From: an uncultured Romboutsia sp.
GTDB taxonomy: Bacteria; Bacillota; Clostridia; Peptostreptococcales; Peptostreptococcaceae
DNA: 5,108 nt
NCBI GenBank assembly: GCA_937907205.1
Contig: CALESE010000178.1
Location: 1-5,108 of the forward strand
Direction: 5' to 3'
The notes under the pieces are model-generated. The model had not been told where the DNA came from, searched no databases, and worked only from the letters and a program-made list of their open reading frames with translations. Every line of letters starts with the position of its first letter. The stretch's first letter is position 1. Below, in pieces: positions 1-5,108 of this stretch. Both the position numbers and the translations under genes were made by a program.

Positions 1-91
1 CATTACTATTTCCTATACTTACTTATATTACTATTAAATTACTATTAAAGAAATTTCTTATATTTTTGTAATTAACATAATACTCTTAAAT
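1..91. other. Gene-free left edge with short repeats
   Basis: I see no gene here. The stretch is almost pure A/T. It contains an 11-base unit, TTACTATTAAA, repeated perfectly in tandem at 28-38 and 39-49, with its first eight bases also present at 3-10. A 12-bp perfect palindrome, AAGAAATTTCTT, lies at 48-59. These could belong to the promoter region of a gene lying left of the window on the minus strand, but nothing in view proves it. Confidence 0.4.
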
Positions 92-120
92 AAAAAAAGA
101 CTATTTATAAAATAGCCTTT
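92..120 (-). terminator. Intrinsic terminator of the DUF4870-type gene
   Basis: Read on the minus strand, the arms GGCTATTT (117-110) and AAATAGTC (106-99) pair over 8 bp with one G-U pair and a 3-base loop. A run of seven T follows (98-92). Flanking A and T bases can extend the stem by about three pairs. The hairpin begins just after the stop codon of the 120-467 gene, so it ends that transcript. Confidence 0.85.
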
Positions 121-467
121 TATCTTAATATATTAAATGTTAATGGGTATTCATAACTTTTATATGAACCATATTTAAATAATCCTATAACAGTTAGAAC
201 AAAGTATACTAAACTTACTAATGGTACTAATATAACACCAATTAATGCTAATATTGATATACCTGCTATTACTTCATATATAAAGAATGACAAGTGAAAA
301 TTAAGTAATTTTCTACCATTATATTCTATAAATTCTGATTCTTTACTATATTCTTTCCATACAAAGTATACTACAATAAATCCAATTATATTGAAAAGTA
401 TAATAGCTGCTGCCATAATCAACATTATTAAATTTTCTTTTTCAATTGACCTTGAATAATTATCCAT
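120..467 (-). CDS. Small membrane protein, DUF4870 (Tic20-like) type
   Basis: This encodes a 115-residue integral membrane protein of unknown function. A hydrophilic N-terminus (1-12) is followed by a first hydrophobic helix (about 13-37), then a polar linker with E43-G51. The segment N56-F57-H58 with following hydrophobics resembles the conserved 'NF..S...Y' entry of DUF4870 proteins. Two further helices span about 58-97, and the C-terminus has YEYPLTF, matching the family's usual 'Y.YPL' ending. The length is normal for the family. The start is supported by AAGGAG at 479-474, six bases before ATG. The gene stands alone between the tyrS terminator and its own terminator, so it is probably monocistronic. 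I see no convincing promoter. The family call rests on recalled motif pattern, not on a search; a generic small membrane protein is the alternative. Confidence 0.8.
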   Translation of the reverse strand: MDNYSRSIEKENLIMLIMAAAIILFNIIGFIVVYFVWKEYSKESEFIEYNGRKLLNFHLSFFIYEVIAGISILALIGVILVPLVSLVYFVLTVIGLFKYGSYKSYEYPLTFNILR

Positions 468-496
468 ATATATCTCCTTATTTTAGCTATATTAAT

Positions 497-530
497 ATAT
501 ATAAATATAATGTTCTTTATATTTATATAT
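497..530. repeat. 14-bp perfect inverted repeat upstream of the DUF4870-type gene
   Basis: Arms ATATATAAATATAA (497-510) and TTATATTTATATAT (517-530) are perfect reverse complements separated by six bases (TGTTCT). All pairs are A-T. The repeat lies 30-63 bases upstream of the start codon, in the promoter or 5' leader of the minus-strand gene. It has no G/C pairs and no T-run directly after it, so it is a poor terminator. It may be a leader hairpin, a protein site, or chance in AT-rich DNA. Confidence 0.5.
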
Positions 531-599
531 GATAAAAAAACTAAGATGTTATCTGTACATATTAATATTTATTATTAAATATTAATTTAAATATTATAC

Positions 600-637
600 A
601 AAATAGCTAGTAATTAAATTTACTTACTAGCTATTTT
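600..637 (-). terminator. Terminator of tyrS
   Basis: A 14-bp perfect stem is formed by AAAATAGCTAGTAA and TTACTAGCTATTTT (plus-strand positions 600-613 and 624-637) with a 10-base loop. It sits four bases past the tyrS stop codon. On the minus strand the stem ends in TTTT followed by GTATAAT, so the U-tract is short but adequate. Because the stem is symmetric and has a T-run on the plus side too, it could also act in the other direction. Confidence 0.85.
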
Positions 638-641
638 TATA

Positions 642-1847
642 TTATACCAAGTTTATTTTTATAAACTTTTTCTTTCCTATTTGAACTATTAATTCACCTT
701 CAAGAACAACTTCTTGTAAATCATTAACTTTTTCTGAATTAACTTTAACTCCACCTTGCTTAACTAATCTTCTTAATTCACTTTTACTTGGAACTAATTT
801 ATTATCAACTACTATCTGAGCTAAATCAAAGTTCTCTTTACTTGCCTCTACAGTTAATATATCACTTGGTATTTGACCTTTTTGGAATACTGACTTAAAT
901 CTTTCTTCTGCAAAATTAGCTTTTTCTTCACCATGGTATAATCTTACTATTTCTTTAGCTAATCCCATTTTTATATCTCTTGGGTTTACTTTATCTTCTT
1001 TTAAATCTTGTTCTATTTTATTTACAACATCAGGATGAACATCTGTTACTAAGTTATAGTATTTAACTATTAATTCATCTGGTATTTCCATAGCTTTTTG
1101 GTACATTACACCAGCTTCTTCATCTACACCTATGTAGTTTCCTAAACTCTTACTCATTTTGTTAACACCATCTAGTCCTTCTATTATTGGCATCATTATA
1201 ACAACTTGAGATTCTTGTCCAAATTCCTTTTGAAGTGCACGACCCATAAGTAAGTTGAATCTTTGGTCTGTTCCTCCAAGTTCTATATCAGCATTTATAG
1301 CAACTGAGTCATATCCTTGCATTAATGGGTAGAAGAATTCATGAACTGATATGGGTGTATGACTTTCATATCTCTTTTTGAAGTCTTCTCTTTCTAACAT
1401 TCTTGCTACAGTTATAGTTGCAGCTAATTTAACTACATCTTCAAAGTTTAATTTAGCTAACCATTCACTGTTAAATCTTACTTCTGTCTTTTCTTTATCT
1501 AATACTTTAAATATTTGTTTTTGATAAGTTTTTGCATTTTCTAAAACTTGTTCAGTAGTTAAAGCATTTCTTGTTTTTGACTTTCCTGTTGGATCTCCTA
1601 TTTTTCCAGTAAAGTCTCCTATTATTATAACAACTTTATGTCCTAAATCTTGAAGTTGCTTCATTTTTCTAAGAACAACAGTATGTCCTAAATGTATATC
1701 TGGTGCTGATGGATCAAGTCCTAACTTTACAACTAATTGACGTCCTTCTTTATTAGCTTTTACTAACTTTTCTCTAAGATCTTTTTCATCTATAAGGTCA
1801 TCAACACCTTTTAATATTATTTTAACTTGTTCATCTAAGTTTATCAT
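642..1847 (-). CDS. tyrS: Tyrosyl-tRNA synthetase (TyrZ-like, type 2)
   Basis: This cytoplasmic class I aminoacyl-tRNA synthetase joins L-tyrosine to tRNA-Tyr using ATP (EC 6.1.1.1). At 401 residues it is full length for the family. Visible motifs are the HIGH-type signature HLGH at 52-55 after GLDPSAPD, the segment GDFTGKIGDPTGKSKTR at 77-93, tyrosine-site and dimer-core elements YPLMQGYD (173-180) and GGTDQRFN (191-198), the KMSKS loop exactly at 230-234, and a C-terminal S4-like RNA-binding domain from about 338 to 398. The wording of the Rossmann core ('GDFTGKIGDPTGKSKTR') matches the TyrZ/type 2 group and not the classical Bacillus TyrS group. AGGAGG at 1858-1853, five bases before ATG, fixes the start. 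Expression is controlled by the upstream tyrosine T-box. No key residue is missing and no frameshift is seen. Confidence 0.98.
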   Translation of the reverse strand: MINLDEQVKIILKGVDDLIDEKDLREKLVKANKEGRQLVVKLGLDPSAPDIHLGHTVVLRKMKQLQDLGHKVVIIIGDFTGKIGDPTGKSKTRNALTTEQVLENAKTYQKQIFKVLDKEKTEVRFNSEWLAKLNFEDVVKLAATITVARMLEREDFKKRYESHTPISVHEFFYPLMQGYDSVAINADIELGGTDQRFNLLMGRALQKEFGQESQVVIMMPIIEGLDGVNKMSKSLGNYIGVDEEAGVMYQKAMEIPDELIVKYYNLVTDVHPDVVNKIEQDLKEDKVNPRDIKMGLAKEIVRLYHGEEKANFAEERFKSVFQKGQIPSDILTVEASKENFDLAQIVVDNKLVPSKSELRRLVKQGGVKVNSEKVNDLQEVVLEGELIVQIGKKKFIKINLV

Positions 1848-1980
1848 ATTATCCTCCTAAAATTTTTACATAAAAATTCTCTTTTCTCATGTCAACAACG
1901 ATTTTATCCGTTGATTAAAACATTTTTACTATCAAAACCAGTGTATTGATATAACTATTTTTTATAGTTTACTATAACAC
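1848..1980 (-). other. Spacer between T-box terminator and tyrS
   Basis: About 130 bases of transcript lie between the T-box terminator and tyrS, with no ORF of note. It can form several small hairpins: AACTAT/ATAGTT at 1953-1958 and 1964-1969, CAACG/CGTTG at 1896-1900 and 1909-1913, and an AT-only stem at 1861-1878 directly before the ribosome binding site. A TTGACA-like hexamer also falls in the second hairpin region, but no good -10 box follows at the right distance, so I do not call a second promoter. Confidence 0.4.
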
Positions 1981-2013
1981 AAAAAGCCCTCATCCATATA
2001 AAAGGACGAGAGC
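1981..2013 (-). terminator. T-box intrinsic terminator (attenuator)
   Basis: Minus-strand arms GCTCTCGTCC (2013-2004) and GGATGAGGGC (1995-1986) pair over 10 bp with two G-U pairs and an 8-base loop, followed by TTTTT (1985-1981). The 5' arm also pairs with the T-box sequence in the antiterminator, so this hairpin forms only when tRNA-Tyr is charged or absent from the leader. Confidence 0.93.
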
Positions 2014-2241
2014 ATTACTCACGTGTTACCACCTTAATTTATTAATACCTTACGATATTAACCTCAATAGGTATATATACCTTAGTACTATAACGTGTAC
2101 TATTACGTTAACCCCTAATAATTATTATGTTCAGGATTACAGCTCCAAGATGTATTCAAACTAACTTTACTTGCTCCTCTCACCAACCGGAAACTCTCTG
2201 TTAGATTACATTAGCTTTACTTGTTCTTTTCATTGCTTTTT
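1981..2241 (-). promoter_or_regulatory. Tyrosine-specific T-box riboswitch leader
   Basis: This is the 5' leader of tyrS. It binds uncharged tRNA-Tyr and lets transcription continue when tyrosine charging is low. On the minus strand it shows a Stem I distal loop segment GGTTGGTGAGAG (2192-2181), preceded by AGAGAG. The specifier is GAATACATC, with TAC (Tyr codon) at 2154-2152. The conserved antiterminator box AAGGTGGTAACACG is at 2035-2022, and its TGGT bulge pairs with the ACCA end of a tRNA with discriminator A, as tRNA-Tyr has. The antiterminator pairs AAGG (2035-2032) with CCTT, and ACG with CGT, and so uses the 5' arm of the terminator, giving mutually exclusive folds. Middle stems with AT-rich arms lie around 2041-2110. 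Boundaries are approximate at the 5' end. Confidence 0.96.
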
Positions 2242-2247
2242 TATTTT

Positions 2248-2276
2248 AATATATTATTTAATTAATATTTTGTCAA
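2248..2276 (-). promoter_or_regulatory. Promoter of the T-box-tyrS transcript
   Basis: A perfect -35 hexamer TTGACA (2276-2271) is separated by 17 bases from TATATT (2253-2248), which matches the vegetative -10 consensus at five of six bases. Transcription would start near 2241, just before the T-box leader, which is the expected position. The promoter lies about 45 bases past the stop codon of the upstream DUF2232-like reading frame, with no strong terminator in between, so some read-through from that gene is possible. Confidence 0.87.
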
Positions 2277-2321
2277 CTATTTTTAATATTTTTATCAAAA
2301 CTATATTATGAGTAAATATTC

Positions 2322-2732
2322 CTATTTTGCTATTAAATTATTTATGTAATTGTCTATTATCATAATCTGTTTTCGTCTTATATCTATTTTTTTATCTAAT
2401 ATTATATTGATTGATATTAATATTAAAGTTGTTAACTTTAACATTAATATTAACATAATTAATGATATAATCGATACTATTCTTAAATAAGCTATATTTT
2501 GATATTTTGATATAACATAGTTTTGTAAAAAAGTATATGAATCCTTTATTATAAAATAAAAACAAACATATTCTGTGCATATTATAATTGTTTTTAAATA
2601 TACACTTTCTATGCTAATATTTAACAAATTAATAATTTCAATTAATAGTATATATATAACACTAGAATAAAATGTATTTTTAGATAAACATATAAATCTT
2701 ATACAAGATTTAAAATTAGTTATTACATTCAT
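2322..2732 (-). CDS. C-terminal half of a split DUF2232/YybS-like membrane protein
   Basis: This is a 136-residue open frame with at least three hydrophobic segments (about 22-40, 45-65 and 83-112) and a basic tail IDIRRKQ (about 116-122). The tail fits the common DUF2232 ending, which has a hydrophobic helix followed by a 'D...D.R+' pattern. It has no Shine-Dalgarno sequence before its ATG (the preceding bases are GCTAAAATAAAA), so it is probably not an independent gene. The same frame stays open upstream to 2792, past the ATG, and encodes LFAKKLNILKNN, a natural continuation of the helix that ends the 173-codon frame at 2762-3283. I infer that this is the 3' half of one gene interrupted by a one-base shift. 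If so, it lacks its own start and is likely not made. Function of the family is unknown. Confidence 0.6.
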   Translation of the reverse strand: MNVITNFKSCIRFICLSKNTFYSSVIYILLIEIINLLNISIESVYLKTIIICTEYVCFYFIIKDSYTFLQNYVISKYQNIAYLRIVSIISLIMLILMLKLTTLILISINIILDKKIDIRRKQIMIIDNYINNLIAK

Positions 2733-2761
2733 TTTTATTTTAGCATTATTTTTTAATATAT

Positions 2762-3283
2762 TTAATTTCTTTGCAAATAATAGTGATAGATACTAAATAC
2801 TGTTCCCATTGGAAATACAGCTATAAATATATAATATATAGTCATTGAAAATTTTTTATATTTAAATAAATTTGCGTAATCTTGAAACTCTTTCATAAAA
2901 CTATACCCTATTAACTTAGATGCATAAATATCTATAAATACCATAAGTATTATACCTAATATGGAACCAATTAATATATCATCTAAAATTGTTCCATTTT
3001 TACTCATTAATACACCACATAAAATGCCAAGCACTACACTTTGAGTAGCCCATATTGCAGTTCCTATATTACCAAGTACTAATCCTATAACAACTAAAGA
3101 TGTTATTCCTGATAATACTGTATATCTAAAATCACATTTTAATAAAATTATACAAAAAAATACTGGAACTATAAAATCTAAATAAAGTGCATATCCAAAT
3201 CCACTACCTACTGCAAATATAGTAATTACTACAAATAATGATGATAAAAGAGCTGCTTCTGTTAACTTTTTAGTACTATTCAA
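2762..3283 (-). CDS. N-terminal half of a split DUF2232/YybS-like membrane protein
   Basis: This 173-codon frame encodes about five hydrophobic helices. The N-terminus TKKLTEAALLSSLFVVI resembles the 'TEAALL.ALF' start of DUF2232/YybS membrane proteins, and the segment around 33-60 (a 'LDFIVPVFF..ILLK' stretch) fits the 'LP.PF....' part. Such proteins are usually near 300-320 residues, so 173 is only about half. The start codon is TTG (3283-3281); AGGAGG at 3297-3292, eight bases upstream, supports it, and no ATG is available before residue 90 or so. Its last codons read SIYHYYLQRN then TAA, breaking off inside the fifth-helix exit where family members continue with a basic 'NYLLAR+' type motif. 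That motif is found in the -1 frame (FAKK). It may make a truncated protein. The family call rests on pattern memory; an ECF S-component-like protein is a weaker alternative. Confidence 0.75.
   Translation of the reverse strand: MNSTKKLTEAALLSSLFVVITIFAVGSGFGYALYLDFIVPVFFCIILLKCDFRYTVLSGITSLVVIGLVLGNIGTAIWATQSVVLGILCGVLMSKNGTILDDILIGSILGIILMVFIDIYASKLIGYSFMKEFQDYANLFKYKKFSMTIYYIFIAVFPMGTVFSIYHYYLQRN
2765..2792 (-). pseudogene. Frameshift site joining the two DUF2232-like halves
   Basis: Both frames are open here: the upstream frame ends at TAA 2764-2762, and the downstream frame opens after TAG at 2795-2793. Moving to the -1 frame at about 2777 gives ...SIYHYY then FAKKLN..., and one added T in the TATTATTT run would restore a single frame of about 320 codons, the usual family length. 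No canonical X XXY YYZ slippery heptamer is seen in the correct phase. The simplest reading is a one-base deletion, real or from sequencing. Confidence 0.6.
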
Positions 3284-3306
3284 ATTTTATCCCTCCTATC
3301 TAATTA

Positions 3307-3335
3307 TTTATATCATAATATGATATAATTATAAT
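3307..3335 (+). promoter_or_regulatory. Candidate promoter of the acetyltransferase gene
   Basis: TTTATA (3307-3312, four of six to TTGACA) is spaced 17 bases from a perfect TATAAT (3330-3335). A second TATAAT overlaps just before it at 3324-3329. The start point would be near 3342, about 30 bases before the ATG. Confidence 0.5.
3308..3328. promoter_or_regulatory. Operator-like inverted repeat between divergent genes
   Basis: Arms TTATATCAT (3308-3316) and ATGATATAA (3320-3328) are perfect 9-bp inverted repeats around AAT. The repeat lies in the spacer of the proposed plus-strand promoter and near the proposed start point of the minus-strand one, a position where a dimeric regulator could control both genes. 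No regulator gene is present in the window. AT-rich chance symmetry remains possible. Confidence 0.4.
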
Positions 3336-3359
3336 ACTACTTAATAAAAAAATTATAAA
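3331..3359 (-). promoter_or_regulatory. Candidate promoter of the DUF2232-like gene
   Basis: On the minus strand TTTATA (3359-3354) is followed after 17 bases by TATTAT (3336-3331), five of six to the -10 consensus. Its -10 box overlaps the -10 of the plus-strand candidate, so the two promoters would compete for polymerase. Confidence 0.4.
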
Positions 3360-3372
3360 GAGGGAGAATACT

Positions 3373-3828
3373 ATGTTTAAAATTAAGCATTTTAATGAAT
3401 TGACATCTAATGAACTATATGAAATATGTAAATCTAGATATGAAGTTTTTGCTTGCGAGCAAAAGATAATTAGTGAAAATGATTTTGATGATATTGATAA
3501 AGATTGCTATCATATATTTAAAACTGAAGATAATAAGATAATATCTTATGCTAGAATAATTCCAAAACAATTTAGTCCTTATGAAAATACTTCTATTGGT
3601 AGAGTTTTAGTTTTAAAAGAATATAGAGGGAAAAAAATTGCAAAAGAAATGATGGATATTGCTATTAGATTTATTATAAATAATTTAAATGAAAAATACA
3701 TAACATTATCTGCTCAAGAATATATAAAAAATCTTTACTTATCTTGTGGATTTAAAGAAGTGTCAGATATATATTATGAAGCTGGAATACCTCATATAAA
3801 AATGATATTTGAAAATATTGGTAAATGA
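3373..3828 (+). CDS. ElaA-like GNAT family N-acetyltransferase
   Basis: The 151-residue protein has a single GNAT fold and would transfer an acetyl group from acetyl-CoA to an amine; the substrate is unknown. The N-terminal segment ELYEICKSRYEVFACEQ (14-30) followed by D.DDIDKDCYH (37-47) is typical of the ElaA group. GNAT motif A is IGRVLVLKEYRGKKIAKEMM (75-94). Its acetyl-CoA loop reads R85-GKKI-A90, with lysine where most GNATs have glycine, as I recall also for ElaA (RGEKLG). The C-terminal part AQEYIKNLYLSCGF (114-127) and YYEAGIPHIKM (134-144) match motif B and the ElaA end. Length is normal and no residue appears lost. GAGGGAG at 3360-3366, six bases before ATG, supports the start. It is transcribed alone, divergent from the DUF2232-like gene and convergent with the glycosyltransferase. 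Confidence 0.93.
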   Translation: MFKIKHFNELTSNELYEICKSRYEVFACEQKIISENDFDDIDKDCYHIFKTEDNKIISYARIIPKQFSPYENTSIGRVLVLKEYRGKKIAKEMMDIAIRFIINNLNEKYITLSAQEYIKNLYLSCGFKEVSDIYYEAGIPHIKMIFENIGK

Positions 3829-3877
3829 TGTGCAATGTCTTTATATAAACTTTCCAATAATTTAAAATAATATCACA

Positions 3878-3907
3878 AATAAACCTAGAATATTTTCTAG
3901 GTTTATT
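3878..3907. terminator. Bidirectional terminator hairpin between convergent genes
   Basis: A 13-bp perfect stem, AATAAACCTAGAA (3878-3890) with TTCTAGGTTTATT (3895-3907), has a 4-base loop. It lies about 50 bases after the acetyltransferase stop and overlaps the last base of the glycosyltransferase stop codon. Neither side has a long T-run, so termination may be incomplete. Its position and symmetry suggest it serves both transcripts. Confidence 0.8.
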
Positions 3908-4983
3908 CACTCTTTAAATATACATTTGAAATATTCATCATTAGATTTAACACATTTATTTAAAGGGTTTAGTTCTAAGCATTTTTTATGATGATAGTAC
4001 GCTTTATATATATTGCCTACCATGCTATAACAAAAACATAAATTTAAATGTGGTTTAAATCTAAGACAACATATATTATTATACTGATTATTATCCTGAT
4101 TTAGTTTTAAGTTTAATATTATTTCATACCAATAAATCGCCTGACAATATTTTTCTTCTTGTTGAAAAGAAAGTGCTATATTATATAATATTTCTCCACT
4201 TGGAATCCCATACTCAAATGTCTTATAAAGATACTCTCTAGCCTTTAATCCTTCTTTTTTATATAAATAACATTCTGCAATTTTACACAGTGACTCAAGC
4301 ATATATTCTTCACATATATCTTTTTTTATGAGATTTTCTAATATATTTATAGATTTATCAAATTTTTCATTACAATAAAGCTCTTTACCATAATAAAATA
4401 AATCTCTTTCATTTAAATTATTACCTAATTCAATATTTTTTTTATATATTTTTAAATTTCTATCATCTACACACTTTAACTTATCATGAATTATATAAAT
4501 ATCACTATCATATATATTATCTTCACAACAAATATCTATATATTCATGTACAAATCCTATCCACTTATAGTTTTTTATTCTTTTAACTAATCTATTTCTT
4601 GTGGCAATTATCTGAGGTTTGTTATTTTCATCTAAATTTATATATGATTTCATAGATATTATATCTATATTTTCACTTAAATTTTTCTTTAATTCTAATA
4701 GTTTATATTTATTATCATTATCTATTATTTCATCTGCATCTAGCCATAGTATATAATCTTTAGTAGCTTTATTAAATGAATAATTTCTTGCTTTTGAAAA
4801 ATCATCTACCCATTTGAAATTGTATATTTTATTTGTATATTCTTTTATTAACTCTTTAGTATTATCTTTTGATCCTGTATCTACAATTACTATTTCATCA
4901 ACAATATCTTTCACATTATCTAGACATCTTTGTATTGTTTTTTCTTCATCTTTCAATATCATACATAAACTTATAGTAATCAT
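3907..4983 (-). CDS. Family 2 glycosyltransferase with C-terminal TPR repeats
   Basis: The 358-residue protein should transfer a sugar from a nucleotide-sugar donor; donor and acceptor are unknown. The GT-A domain spans about 1-150: the start ITISLCMILKDEE (2-14), the donor-site segment IVDTGSKDNT (33-42), W58-VDDFSKARNYSF, and the metal-binding D-x-D in LWLDADE (79-85). WIGFVHEYI (141-149) is the 'VHE' element common in this subgroup. From about 193 four helical TPR-like repeats follow: RDLFYYGKELYCNEKFDKSI, then about 229-258, 263-293 and 310-341. This layout is that of the SunS-like/TPR glycosyltransferases, whose studied members modify peptides or surface structures. It has no membrane segment, so a cytoplasmic site is inferred. 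AAGGGG at 4997-4992, eight bases before ATG, fits the start. No partner gene lies beside it. Confidence 0.92.
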   Translation of the reverse strand: MITISLCMILKDEEKTIQRCLDNVKDIVDEIVIVDTGSKDNTKELIKEYTNKIYNFKWVDDFSKARNYSFNKATKDYILWLDADEIIDNDNKYKLLELKKNLSENIDIISMKSYINLDENNKPQIIATRNRLVKRIKNYKWIGFVHEYIDICCEDNIYDSDIYIIHDKLKCVDDRNLKIYKKNIELGNNLNERDLFYYGKELYCNEKFDKSINILENLIKKDICEEYMLESLCKIAECYLYKKEGLKAREYLYKTFEYGIPSGEILYNIALSFQQEEKYCQAIYWYEIILNLKLNQDNNQYNNICCLRFKPHLNLCFCYSMVGNIYKAYYHHKKCLELNPLNKCVKSNDEYFKCIFKE

Positions 4984-5108
4984 ATATAAAACCCCTTATA
5001 TAATTTATCTTACTATAATATATGATAATACGACAATTTTGGTTAAAATAAAATATATAGTAAACGAACTTAATAATAAAGGTATGAAAATTATTAAATA
5101 AGCTAACA
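4984..5108. other. Upstream region of the glycosyltransferase; no gene seen
   Basis: This right-edge stretch is AT-rich and holds no gene I can support. A weak minus-strand promoter is possible: TTGTCG (5036-5031) and TAAGAT (5012-5007), 18 bases apart, each matching consensus at four of six. A TATAAT on the plus strand (5014-5019) has no good -35 partner. Confidence 0.3.

Noticed and set aside
1..3. A minus-strand ATG at the extreme left edge, possibly the start of another gene
   Set aside because: Only the start codon would be in the window, and the preceding AGGAAA is a weak ribosome binding site, so it cannot be supported.
1868..1895. Second tyrS promoter downstream of the T-box (TTGACA-like hexamer in the spacer)
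   Set aside because: The hexamer at the correct spacing is followed by TATGTA, a poor -10 box, and such a promoter would bypass the T-box control.
2392..2580. A 62-codon minus-strand open frame inside the DUF2232-like C-terminal half
   Set aside because: It lies wholly within the longer frame at 2322-2732 in another phase, has no ribosome binding site, and shows no recognisable motif.
2765..2792. Programmed -1 ribosomal frameshift joining the two DUF2232-like halves
   Set aside because: No X XXY YYZ heptamer is in the right phase, and I see no strong downstream pseudoknot or stem. A simple indel explains the data better, though this was not tested.
3907..4983. Part of a glycocin (sublancin-like) biosynthesis cluster
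   Set aside because: No small Cys-rich precursor peptide, ABC transporter or thioredoxin-like gene is seen next to it. Similarity of the glycosyltransferase layout alone is not enough.
4814..5101. A 95-codon open frame on the plus strand
   Set aside because: Most of it is the antisense of the well-supported glycosyltransferase N-terminus. It has no family resemblance, and its composition fits a shadow of that gene.

Overview
The window is very AT-rich chromosomal DNA. Its codon choice leans to A/T, its Shine-Dalgarno sites are strong AGGAGG types, it carries a T-box riboswitch, and its terminators are short and AT-rich. Together these point to a low-GC Firmicute, most likely a Clostridia member such as Peptostreptococcaceae or Clostridium-like. 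The species cannot be fixed from the sequence alone.

Layout from left to right: (1) 1-91 is a gene-free edge with a short tandem repeat and a palindrome. (2) 92-480 holds a small minus-strand membrane protein of the DUF4870 type with its own terminator. (3) 600-2276 is a complete minus-strand tyrosyl-tRNA synthetase unit: a sigma-A-like promoter (2248-2276), a tyrosine-specific T-box leader (about 1981-2241) with specifier UAC, UGGU antiterminator bulge and intrinsic terminator, then tyrS (642-1847) and a strong terminator hairpin (600-637). (4) 2322-3283, also minus strand, is a DUF2232/YybS-like polytopic membrane protein that is split in two. The 173-codon N-terminal piece and the 136-codon C-terminal piece lie in different frames and would join by a one-base shift into a protein of about 320 residues. 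(5) 3284-3372 is a compact divergent promoter region with a perfect 9+9 bp inverted repeat. (6) 3373-3828, plus strand, is an ElaA-type GNAT acetyltransferase. (7) 3878-3907 is a terminator hairpin shared by two convergent genes. (8) 3907-4983, minus strand, is a family-2 glycosyltransferase with a C-terminal TPR region. (9) 4984-5108 has no gene.

The genes look like separate short transcription units and not a single pathway. The only clear regulatory logic is the tyrosine-starvation control of tyrS by the T-box. The DUF2232 gene and the acetyltransferase share a divergent promoter region, which may mean shared control. I found no clear new defence, mobile or biosynthetic system. The observations most worth a second look are the broken DUF2232 gene, the divergent operator-like palindrome and the stand-alone glycosyltransferase.
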